NCBI GenBank assembly: GCA_010405405.1
Contig: MU004240.1
Location: 1,622,814-1,686,813, forward strand
DNA length: 64,000 nucleotides
Direction of reading: 5' to 3'
From: Microthyrium microscopicum
Taxonomy: Eukaryota > Ascomycota > Dothideomycetes > Microthyriales > Microthyriaceae
Each line of letters begins with the position of its first letter. Position 1 is the first letter of the stretch. The translations under genes and the position numbers were made by a program. Of the stretch, positions 33,900-42,925 are shown piece by piece. Under the pieces are notes generated by a model. It worked only from the letters and a program-made list of their open reading frames with translations, ran no database searches and was not told the origin of the DNA.

Positions 33900-35380
33900 A
33901 ATAGGGCATATAAAATGAATATATATAACAAAAATTACCTTTTTAATCGTAACTTTAAAAGGGTTAGTTCCTTAAACTTTACTACTAGTAAGCTTCTTTA
34001 CGATTTAAGGCTTAAATCTACTTAGCTCGTTAAAGATATTAGTATTAAGGTAGATCTTTAGATATAGGTAATTAATTATATCTATTATTAAAGTTAAAGT
34101 AGTATTAGATACCTCTATATAGTTATAAATTATAACTCTAGCTTTAGAACTAATAGAATTAATAGGTCCTAGTTAATAAACTTATTATTGTTAAATAATA
34201 TTATAAATAGCTATAAAGGAATGCGCGATATTAATATTTAGAGTTTAGCTAGCCTATTCTAAAGCCTAAAGAATAAGTAATTCCTTATCTATAAAGTAGT
34301 AGTAATGCGTATTATTAGTCTAGTAAGCCTTCTTTTTGTAATAAGGATAAGTATCGTATTTATAAGCGTACTTTATTATTAATTATTTGTATTTATTAAG
34401 CGCGTTATTATCTAGCTAATTATCTTCGTTAGTAGTGTTTTAGGAGGCATTTTGATTGCTAAGTAGGTTATTTTGGCTCGCTTTAATATTCTGATCCTAT
34501 AGTTCTCGCATTATTGTAGATACTAAAGTTCTAATAACGTTATTAGTTCTAATAGTAGTACTAGAAGCTTTAAAGGAAAGGATTAATATAAATATTAGCT
34601 TCTAATTCTAATAAGAAGTAAATTAGGAGTTAATCTTATTATTAAGAGGCCTGAATTAATTAAGTTCTTCTTCGTCGTCTTGTTATAGAGAGTATTTAAG
34701 TAAAGGGTAAGTAAATTCTAGTATAATCTTCCTTAAAATTGTTAACGTTAAAGAATATAGGATTAGGTCTAAAAAGATAGTATATATATACTATAGACGT
34801 CTCTTAATGGCAAAATGCTAATCTTAAAGGCGTATAATCTTCTTATAGGCTAAAAGGATAGTATTAAGGTTGTGAAAGAAGATGTAATTAAATTTACTCT
34901 TTAAGATAATGCCCTTTTCTTAATACTTTATAAAATATTTAACGATAATATTAAAGTCTTTAGGAATCTTAACTTTATCGTTTGCAGCGTTTTTAGCCTC
35001 TAATTAGTCTAATTCTATCTTATTAGATTTTATAGATTATAGTAGTAGGGACGTAGGTATTTAAGATTATAGAGGATTAATTTAAAGGCTTAAAGAACTT
35101 GACGGTAAGGGTAGAATATAATTATAGTTTAAGGGTGCTAACGTTACTAGTGTAGAAGATATAAAAGAGCTAATAGTAGTATTTGCTTTGGCTTTAGCTA
35201 AAGGCTTTTGAACGCGTCTACTAGCACGTTTTTAGAGGGCAGAATAAATAGAAGATTTAGCTTTATAACCTATATTAAGCGACGGTAAGGTTGAATTATA
35301 ATTAAATTTAATAAAGGAACGAGAAAGTTAAAGTAATAATAAAGTAGTAAGAATACGTACTTTACCATTAAGATAAATCA
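33900..35380 (-). pseudogene. Second relic frame inside the Tc1 element, minus strand
   Basis: Right of the transposase, the minus strand gives long stop-poor pieces despite RIP, for example a basic Ala/Lys-rich stretch near 35150-35230 (RASRRVQKPLAKAKA) and a piece near 34850-35000 (DKVKIPKDFNIIVKYF). The frame would be convergent with the transposase. I cannot name the family. It could be an accessory gene of the element, a captured host gene or a nested second element. Confidence 0.4.
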
Positions 35381-35410
35381 TATATTTAGTATATTTAGCT
35401 TTAGTAAGAG

Positions 35411-35451
35411 CTGATATAACTTAGAAACAGCTGAGATAACTTAGAATAAGC
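35411..35451. repeat. Short imperfect tandem duplication
   Basis: Two neighbouring copies of a roughly 20 bp unit (GCTGATATAACTTAGAA and GCTGAGATAACTTAGAA) inside the transposon. Confidence 0.7.
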
Positions 35452-35616
35452 ATAGTAGAAGAGTAGATATTAATTATTTAGTAGACTAGAAGAAGCTAAC
35501 TATTATGGTTATTATAACATAACATAAATACCAAGATCTAGCATACTAACGCCTAAAACTAGCACTAAAAGATCTAGCGCCAAAAATAACCAGAGTTCTA
35601 TAGATTCTAGTTCTAT

Positions 35617-35644
35617 AGGCTATTTTACGTGTGATTGGTGGAAT
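35617..35644 (-). repeat. Right subterminal inverted repeat
   Basis: Exact 28 bp reverse complement of 32076-32103. Confidence 0.9.
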
Positions 35645-35687
35645 CTGTGAAAATCTAGCAATTACTACATACAAGGGGGTGTCTGAG

Positions 35688-35713
35688 CGACCATCACTTT
35701 TCGATTATGGGTG
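35688..35713 (-). repeat. Right terminal inverted repeat
   Basis: Exact 26 bp reverse complement of 32016-32041, followed by TA. Confidence 0.93.
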
Positions 35714-35715
35714 TA

Positions 35716-36464
35716 ATGCCCAGACCTTTTGACAGCTGCCAATCTGTGACAAAGATATTCTAGAAGCGATCGCCCAAAGCGCTTGTAACTCGTCTTCTTC
35801 CGCGGGATAATCAACTGTGGATCTTTTCTCTACCTCTCAGCTGATGTCCTCTCATGCAGTAGAGGCACCCAACGCCGCAAAGATTGATCCCAGAACCTCT
35901 TGAGCAAGTGAAAAAACAAGCAAGAATGCTAGACCAATCCTGTCCTTACGTACATCCCCTGTGGGGGATTGCGGACGTTTCAGTCAAGCAAGCAGGTCAT
36001 ATCTGCACCCCGCCAGCCAGGCTTTGACAGAGACGTCCTAGGGAAATATACTGGCCCCGGCGGCCCGTCGATCCTGGAGCAAGATTTCTTACGACGCCAA
36101 AGTTGCTCATGGGCTAGATGGAGGGCCTTACGCGGCTATAGCCGGGGCAATAGACCTCATCATTGGATCTTGGGAGGAGAATCCCAGGCCGTAACCGGCG
36201 AGCTGCAGACTCTAGGTGGGATAGTGGCCGAAGCTAGGGATATCGGATAGGCAGTTGGAAGCATTGGTCCAACAGAATGAGGGGCAAGTGTGGACGGGGG
36301 AGCGTTTGGAGTGGAGTGTTTGGAGGGAAAAGTAGTGGTATAAAAGGGTTGATAGGGAAGCGTATCACCTTTGATCCTCTTCTTTCAACCAACTACTATC
36401 AGAAACTCAAACAAACAACATCAACACTTATCAACCTACCAAACAACAATCTTCAATCATCAAC
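35716..36464 (+). promoter_or_regulatory. Promoter and leader of the first metallothionein gene
   Basis: Normal host sequence between the transposon end and the metallothionein ATG. The last roughly 90 bases are a CA-rich leader (ACAAACAACATCAACACTTA). The frame at 35969-36250 has no coding character I trust. Confidence 0.6.
36339..36345 (+). promoter_or_regulatory. TATA box of the first metallothionein gene
   Basis: TATAAAA in GTGGTATAAAAGGG, 126 bp before the ATG at 36465. Strong TATA boxes are typical of inducible fungal genes. Confidence 0.75.
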
Positions 36465-36590
36465 ATGGCTGAATGCACTTCCTGCAGCTGCGCTACCTGC
36501 CAATGCCCCGAGGGAGCATGCAAGTGCGACGTACGTTGACATGACGCTTCCTATGCAGTGATTATGTGCTCACATACCATACAGAAGTAA
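36465..36590 (+). CDS. Metallothionein, 23 residues, seven cysteines
   Basis: Two exons, 36465-36530 and 36585-36590, joined by a 54 bp GTACGT...ACAG intron, give a 23-residue peptide beginning MAECTSCSCATCQC and ending CKCDK. Seven of the residues are cysteine (4, 7, 9, 12, 14, 19, 21), in CxxC and CxC pairs, with no aromatic residues: the signature of a copper- or zinc-binding metallothionein. Neurospora crassa metallothionein also has seven cysteines in about 26 residues. The second exon supplies only Lys and the stop; an earlier acceptor at 36558 would end the peptide at Asp22. A TATA box and CA-rich leader support expression. It would act in the cytosol to buffer metal ions. Too short for standard ORF detection. 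Confidence 0.87.
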
Positions 36591-37732
36591 ATCATACCCC
36601 AATGTCTTGAAGACCAACCTACACCTTTCAGAGGGGCAATGCGATAAGGATGACTGTGGATTCCTTATCTTGACTGGGAGGAATGGCGACGGCTTCACTT
36701 TCTTCGGGGACGATGGCTTGTGGAACTTTATAGGTGTATATATCAATTGAAAATTGGTTGACAAACCTAACAATATACTATCCCTTTGCTGTGAGACGTC
36801 AGTGACTAATGGACTCCAGACACTTCATGAGCCAAGATAGTAGGGTCAGGAATTGCAGCTTTATATGATACTGATTGGAAAGTGATTGGAAAAGAGAGCC
36901 ATGGGATCTTGTATTGCTGCTTGAATGTTCTCAAACTTGCTCTCTGTCCAAAAGGTCGGGAAACGATATGAAAGCCCTAGCCAGTCGAAGTATACGGCAA
37001 TCATTGAACACGATCGCCAAGTACTACTCTTCTGAAAGGGCATACTCGGCGTGAGGACCAAAGTGTTGGGCGATATTGGGAACCAACCTTGGTAAGTAAG
37101 TACGTTCTATATCTAATTCGCTTATTCGCGTAGTGCCCTCCGAGAGTTGAGATCTCGCAAGATGCTTTAAGAGCATCTCATCGCGCTGCGAGCCTGTAGC
37201 GCAAACTGCAAGATCTTCCATCGACCCTCAGCGTGCTGATGACTTTGACAGCGTCGTCCTTGCTGTATTTGTACCAGCAGGCTCATATTGCCGTTGTTGT
37301 CTAGGCCCACGCTCGTGATGGCTCGATTCTTACTTTTTCCAAGCCTCACTCCATCCAGTCGTAGAACCGCAACAGGCCTAAGTTTGCAAGATCGCTCGTC
37401 AAGTAGGCAACAAGTCTCTAAAAGGTAATTATCGAGTGACATAATGAGGTTTCAAAAGCGTGAGGCGATGTATTTCTTCGGTTTTCTGAGTTCTCACTGT
37501 ATGTTTCACACACTTATCTAAGTAGTGTCTCAGCATTTTGAGACCTCAGATCCTCAGTTGAGATCATATCTTGGGTTATAAGGTACATAAGTTATTCAAC
37601 TTGAGCATTCACTTGATCATTGCGACTATAGTCGGCATCTGCATTGAAAGCCACCCCTTTCAAGTACAACATATCCTGCGACAAGACCTTGCAGTACTCA
37701 TAGGCTCCCTTCTCAATCCAACAGCCGCCCAT
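36591..37732. other. Intergenic region
   Basis: About 1.1 kb without a supported gene; short minus-strand frames at 36570-37442 show no domain. It should hold the metallothionein 3' end and the RBR gene promoter. Confidence 0.5.
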
Positions 37733-38940
37733 ATGAACTCATTCGGGCGTTTCCAGTGCGCAATTTGCGCCGAGGAAAAGTATCTCAGCGAATTTCCATC
37801 GCAAACGCCTACGAGTGCCTGTAAACATGGCACAACAACATGTGTTCAGTGTTTGCAGACCCACATCAAAACACAATTGGACAATAGTATCTTCCATGAG
37901 AATCTGGTCAAATGTCCCGAGTGTTCAAACTCCCTGGATGTCGCGGATGTCCAAAAACATGCAACGGCAGACATATTCGAGCTGTAGGTCAACATGGGAC
38001 GGAGCCTCTGTAAAAAAGTGACTAATTTTTATCCTTAGATACTCTGAACGCGCCACAGCCAGCTTTCTAGATCTGTCTACAGATCTGTTTCGTTGTCCAC
38101 GGCCCTCATGCGGCTCGGCGCAGGCTCACGAGAACGGCGCCAGTGAGCCGATTGTGACATGTATTGGATGCAAGCAGAAGTATTGCTTCTCTCACAAGAT
38201 CTTATGGCACCAGGACCTGAGTTGTGAGGAGTATGATCGGTTCATGGAAGATCCTCATAACTTCAAGAGTCAGCTGGAAATAGCAAATGAGATGAATGAA
38301 AAGCGTCTAACTAGAGAACTATACCGAAAGCGCAAGGCGGAGACAAAGACCGAGCAGTTTCTCCAAAGCCGCATGAGCAACTGGGAGCGGGAAGCAGCCC
38401 AGCGAAGGTTCCAGCAGAAACGGGATGAAGAAACCAAAGAGCGTCGGGTGGAAAGTAAAAAGCGAAAGCTCGAAGAAAGTAAGACAGGAACTGGCAAGTT
38501 GAGGGCTGAGGTGAAAGCGGTGGAGAAAAGACTTGAACAAGCTACTCTCTCCACGATCTCTGAGACCACGAAGAGATGTCCCAAATGCAGCGTGCGGATT
38601 GAGAAAAATGATGGTTGGTAAGTGAAGAACCTGCTCTGTTATTCGCGAAACACCTTTACTGACTTAGATAGCAACCATATGACATGTAAGTTGATTGTCG
38701 CCACAAGTTCTGTTGAATGTGTCTGAGACGAATGCATACACCGAATGTTTCTGTTACTGACCAGCAATGTCATTTTATGTCCTAAAAAATGCGTGCTAAT
38801 ATATTTCCCTGTCTACAGGCTCGCAGTGTCGCCACGAATTCTGCTGGACTTGTCTCGCTTGCTATCGAACAATACTACGAGATGGAAACGAGGTGCATCG
38901 GACAACCTGCCGATTCCACTCAAGAAGGTTGCCACAGTGA
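37733..38940 (+). CDS. RBR-type E3 ubiquitin ligase (RING1-IBR-RING2)
   Basis: Four exons are inferred: 37733-37983, 38039-38617, 38672-38685 and 38819-38940, giving 321 residues. RING1 is at about 9-65 (CAICAEEKY, CKHGTTTCVQC, CPEC). IBR follows (CPRPSCGSAQ, CIGCKQKYCFSHK). A charged, probably coiled-coil insertion of about 115 residues (KRKAETKTEQFL, RRFQQKRDEETKERR) comes next, and then RING2: CPKCSVRIEKNDGCNHMTC, SQCRHEFCWTC. The Cys of DGCNHM (Cys277), equivalent to the catalytic Cys431 of Parkin, has its codon split by the second intron (TG|C). Exon 3 is only 14 bp but restores the motif. The upstream in-frame ATG at 37571 is not favoured. Substrates unknown. Confidence 0.9.
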
Positions 38941-39263
38941 AGACATTCAAATTCTACCAGTGTAGGTTAGGTCAATTTGGAATCAAGGGGCGTTGGAAGT
39001 AATGTCTTTTGAATGGGCGGATGGGCTGATAGAAAGTTTAACCCTGAATAGAAAGTTTCTTTGCACTGTGAATCTCCTCGTCTGCCAGCGTCCCTTGGAA
39101 CGTGATGATATGGCATGCTCTCAAACCTGATCTCTATTCAAGAGCTTCTGGAAAGCATATCAATGCCCCAGCAAGTTGAATCATATCATCACATTTGAAC
39201 AACACAACAACCATATCAGTAAGCAATGTAAGACAAATCCAATTTCATCGACTCTTCATAGCT
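38941..39263. other. Short intergenic region between convergent genes
   Basis: It holds the 3' ends of the RBR gene (plus) and the second metallothionein gene (minus). Nothing else was recognised. Confidence 0.4.
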
Positions 39264-39454
39264 TTACTGAGGACATGTTAATATAAGACCACCCCATGGT
39301 GTCGCAGAAAACAAAAGGTATGGTACCTTTGAGCAACTATCGCATTTGCATCCTTCGGCACATCCTCCTCCACTTCCGCAGTTGGTACAGTTGCTATCAG
39401 AAGAGTTAGCTTATAGTGTTACTGCTAATATCATGATGCCTACCAGTCGCCCAT
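39264..39454 (-). CDS. Metallothionein, 26 residues, seven cysteines
   Basis: Three tiny exons are inferred: 39454-39444 (11 bp), 39393-39327 (67 bp) and 39266-39264 (stop codon only), with 50 and 60 bp introns. The peptide starts MGDCNCTNCGS and ends GCKCDSCSK: 26 residues with cysteines at 4, 6, 9, 15, 19, 21 and 24. Neurospora crassa metallothionein is also 26 residues, begins MGDC, has seven cysteines and ends in SK, so assignment to this Cu-type class is strong. The second intron is a multiple of three without an in-frame stop; its retention would give a 46-residue form. A TATA box lies about 120 bp upstream on the same strand. The gene is invisible to ORF finding without splicing. Confidence 0.87.
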
Positions 39455-39573
39455 GGTATCGAAATTCGAGAGGTGCAAATAGTATCGCTTGGGGTAAACT
39501 TCAATGTCTTGGGATATATCTGCTGTGGAGTTCAAAGACAATAAAGGATTAGAAGATTTGAAGGGGATGGCCA

Positions 39574-39581
39574 TTTATATA
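39574..39581 (-). promoter_or_regulatory. TATA box of the second metallothionein gene
   Basis: TATATAAA on the minus strand, about 120 bp before the ATG at 39454, the same spacing as for the first metallothionein gene. Confidence 0.7.
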
Positions 39582-40040
39582 GCTCTTGTAGCCGGTAAAA
39601 GAAAAGTTGCCTTTCTCGCACGCGTCAATTGTGGATAGATCGGCTGTCAAGTATCCCTTGATGAGAAAAGGATCGAAGGGGCGCAAACACTGGCACTTAC
39701 ATCAGCAGTACGGCAAATCTGCCGGATTAAGCTTCGATATCTGGTTTGCCTACACCCGCCGGCCAATAAACGGGGCTGTGAAAGCAGAAGCGATAACATG
39801 GCAGGATCAGGCACGGTCGAGAGGTGCCAGGTGTTCAGGATACTGCCGTCGAGCGCATAAATCCGTCAAGAAGTATGCCCTTCTATCCACTTGACGAGAC
39901 AATATGCAAACCTGAGGCTGAATGAGCGCATTAAGAACATCCATGCGACCAGCATCATACTCACAATGTTCGAACCTCGATAAAAAGACGTAGGATAGCG
40001 TAGATTATGATTATCATTACCGTCTAGGACAAATCATTCC
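39582..40040. other. Intergenic region upstream of the second metallothionein
   Basis: Expected to hold the metallothionein promoter and the 3' end of the peroxin gene. The frame at 39607-39894 shows no domain. Confidence 0.4.
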
Positions 40041-41883
40041 TCAGCTCAAATTCATCTGAGCATCATCGCCGACACCCCAGCTCGAATGATTATCCACCTC
40101 CTTAATGCTCAGCGGCATATGCACATCATCATCGTCATCATCATACGAGCGGCAACTGTTCGCGCTTCTGCCGCTCAAACCTGAGATTGCGCTACCTTTT
40201 TCGCTCGTAGGCTGACTATTCTTGCGAGAGAACCATCCCTTTTTCCTCCGTACAGAGTGGCTTCCAGCATCTAACATGTCCTCTTTTGCGGAAGTGACTG
40301 CTGTGTCTATGCTTCTGTTGTCGATACTACGGGTGTCGATGCTTTGGGTGTCGTCAGCGGGTCTGTCCACGAGGGTAGTAGTTTCGCTGGCATCGTCTTG
40401 CTTGCGGGAAGGTAATGGGGAAGGCGGAGTAGATGTACTTTCTTGTTTTTCGGGGGTTACTTCGACCAGCTCTGCGTCTCTTGCCCAGCGTCTCCGGCGT
40501 GTGTATTTTCCCCATCCGTCGCGTCCTTTACGGCCATTCTGCCACTGTTTCATGTTAGAATGACAAGCTCACGCAGAGCTTATGAACTTACTTTGTTGTC
40601 ATAGAACATCCAGCCGCCGTCTGACGTTGGACCATCCGGATCTGCAACTACATCGCCTTCAGTATCCAGGACATGCCAGCTACTGCCTGTAACCCATTGC
40701 CATTTCGCATGTCCACCCTCGACCTCAGGTAAAGTAAATCGTTCCTTAGTTGCTGTGCTGTTCAAATGTTCGTCCGTCCAGGACGATCGCTCATACGCCA
40801 GCATTGACGAGGTCCATCCTATTCCCAGCCATCGCCGCTGATTCTCGTATAGAGTGAACGTAAGATGTATTCTAGCATCACGACCGCTCTTTGCTGCCAA
40901 AGCCGCAGCGATATCATGAGGGTTCTTGCTCTTGCTACCTCCTCTCGGTCTTCCAGGAATAGGATCCATGAGATTTAGGCCTGTCAAAACAGATGATACC
41001 TGTCGACATAACTTGTTTCTCCAGAATAGAGCTCGCGTAACCCGTGCTGGTTGAGAATGCCATGTCAAGACGGTTGTCCCAACAGCGAGAATAACACGTT
41101 TTGTGGTGATGACACCAACAAAGTGGAGACTGAGGACAATCCATACTGGCGTCACCAATACTATTCTTATGAATAAAGCAGTAAGCGCTGGACGGGTGGT
41201 GGCGGCAGTTGCAGATGTTTGAGTGGACAAGAAGTCAGTCATCCGAAGGAAAGGGTCTAATAGGATGTTGCATCGAGATGTAAAGAGGCGTAGCGTTTCC
41301 ACAATATCCTCCAAGCTCTTATGCCGAGAAAGATTGGCCTCTGATGGCCCGCGTTTGTGGCTCTTCTTTTCACCCATCCATCCCGTAGATGACAGATGTG
41401 AGAACCTGCGAATGTACATGGCAAGAATCAAAGTCATTACAACAAACAAAGGTCCCGCGAATCGAGTTATTATGTCCCCGTATAGACATGTTGCCCAAAA
41501 CGCGGCCACCAATAAAAAGCTTTCCCAAGGATCTCCAGTAGTCCACGATAGTAATCCGACAAGCTTGTTAAGAGGTATTATGAAAGGGTGCGAATATGCT
41601 AAGACTCTTGTGATTTCGGGAGGGGTGGCTACGAGTAACGGAGATTTCTGTTGAACAAGTATTGTAGCTCTTTGTGTACCTGTGACTTCGGGGGAGTGTG
41701 ATGCGCTTGGAGGAGAGAAGGTCGCTACCGCTGGAGGATCATGGTCGGTGGCATAGGATCCATCACGACGATGCGATTTCTTTGGCGGGGATGACATGAG
41801 GTCTAGCAAGGGTGTGTCTACACGACAGTTAGTGGTGGTTGTGAGATGAACAATGTGCGAGGGAGCTTGCCGAAAGCTGCCAT
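40041..41883 (-). CDS. Peroxisomal dysferlin-domain membrane protein (Pex23/Pex24/Pex30 family)
   Basis: Three exons are inferred: 41883-41871, 41817-40592 and 40544-40041, giving 580 residues. The N-terminus MAAFDTPLLDLMSSPPKK requires a GC-AG intron (G|GCAAGCT...GTGTAG, 53 bp) after a 13 bp first exon; starting at MSSPP instead would lose the PLLDLMSSPP segment seen in relatives. Hydrophobic segments at about 95-145 and 220-270 form the Pex24p membrane region. DysFN (ENQRRWLGIGWTSSMLAYE, RSSWTD) and DysFC (WHVLDTEGDVV, GGWMFYDNKWQNGRKG, YTRRRRWARDAEL) follow. The C-terminus is disordered and acidic. Family members regulate peroxisome number and ER-peroxisome contact sites. Confidence 0.88.
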
Positions 41884-42463
41884 GAACAGCGCGTTGGCTA
41901 GGAGGATTGCGCAGACATCAATATGATATGTCTCGGGGTGTATTGGGATAGAGGATGAGGTGGTGCAGCTTGAAGCTCAAGAAACATACCGTGAGATCAA
42001 GAGATTGTAAATTGTAAGAGGAACAGCATGTGATAGTTGACCAGGCAGCTCTGGGATTTGGAGGTGGGACTTGGAAGGCTGGGCCCGGAATTCAATGGTT
42101 GATCGCCTGATCTGGGTGTCAACAGTTGCTTTTGTGATATTGATATCGTGGAATTTGAATGTAGAACCACATTGTAGCTACACGTAAGGTATGAATAGGA
42201 AGAAGAATTATATGGAGGGTATATCAAGCTTCATACGGGTTCCGCTTAGAAAAGCAATGACGACGGATTTCATGATCTTGATTGTGATTGGCTATTGCTC
42301 GCATGCTTGTATCGTGGCTTCAACCCTAGCCCTCAAATTCAAATTCAAAAAAATTTGGTCCCGGACTTTGCCATCCGCTACATCGCGATCCTTCGACAAG
42401 TACATCGTGTGCATACGGGAAGATTCATTGATCTTCACCGACTTCTTCTTGGACTTTTCTACC
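41884..42463. promoter_or_regulatory. Divergent promoter region of peroxin and PAM16 genes
   Basis: 580 bp between divergent starts. No specific element was recognised. Confidence 0.4.
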
Positions 42464-42925
42464 ATGGTACGGTTTGCTATAGTCTAGCTATGACCCAGCA
42501 ATGCTAACATAGACCAGGCGCATCGTATCATCACCCAAGTCATCTTTTCCGGCACCCGCATTATCGGCCGAGCCGTCACCGAAGCCTACAAACAAGCTCA
42601 GGCATCGCAAAAGTATGCCGCCGCCGCTGGCAAAACTCCCGGTTCCTCTCGGACGTATGAGTCTGCCGGTCTATCCCTCGAAGAAGCCTGCAAGATCCTC
42701 GACGTTGCGCCTCCCAAGCAGGGCAAAACCGACATGGAGAAAGTCTTGGAACGCTTCAAACGCTTATTTGATACAAATGAACCAAAGAATGGCGGCAGTT
42801 TTTACCTACAAAGCAAGATATTACGAGCCCGGCAACGTATAGAACTCGAAATCAAGGGAGCCGAGGAAGCAGCAGCCAAAGCAAAGGACGCCGAAGGATG
42901 GAAACCGAAAGTATACAAGGATTGA
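42464..42925 (+). CDS. PAM16: Mitochondrial import motor subunit Pam16/Tim16
   Basis: Pam16 is the J-like protein that holds Pam18 at the TIM23 channel and controls mtHsp70. Two exons are inferred: 42464-42466, which contains only the ATG, and 42518-42925, giving 136 residues after a 51 bp intron. The joined N-terminus MAHRIITQVIFSGTRIIGRA matches the conserved start of the family, which has a hydrophobic matrix-facing anchor. The J-like domain covers about 50-115 (GLSLEEACKILDV, FKRLFDTNEPKNGGSFYLQS) and lacks the HPD motif, as expected. A helical charged tail ends WKPKVYKD. The internal ATG at 42734 would truncate the domain and is not the start. Confidence 0.95.

Larger units (their letters stand above)
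32014..35715 (+). mobile_element. Decayed Tc1/mariner-family DNA transposon, 3.7 kb
   Basis: The element lies between two TA dinucleotides (32014-32015 and 35714-35715), the target duplication of Tc1/mariner elements. Terminal inverted repeats of 26 bp are identical. A second inverted pair of 28 bp (32076-32103 and 35617-35644) is also identical. The interior is extremely AT-rich and TA-rich, as expected after RIP, while the outer roughly 100 bp at each end keep normal composition. A transposase relic is on the plus strand and a second frame relic on the minus strand. It is non-autonomous now. The length is about twice that of common fungal Tc1 elements. Confidence 0.88.

Noticed and set aside
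35969-36250. 93-residue plus frame upstream of the first metallothionein
   Set aside because: Lies in the promoter region, has no domain and no leader; likely chance.
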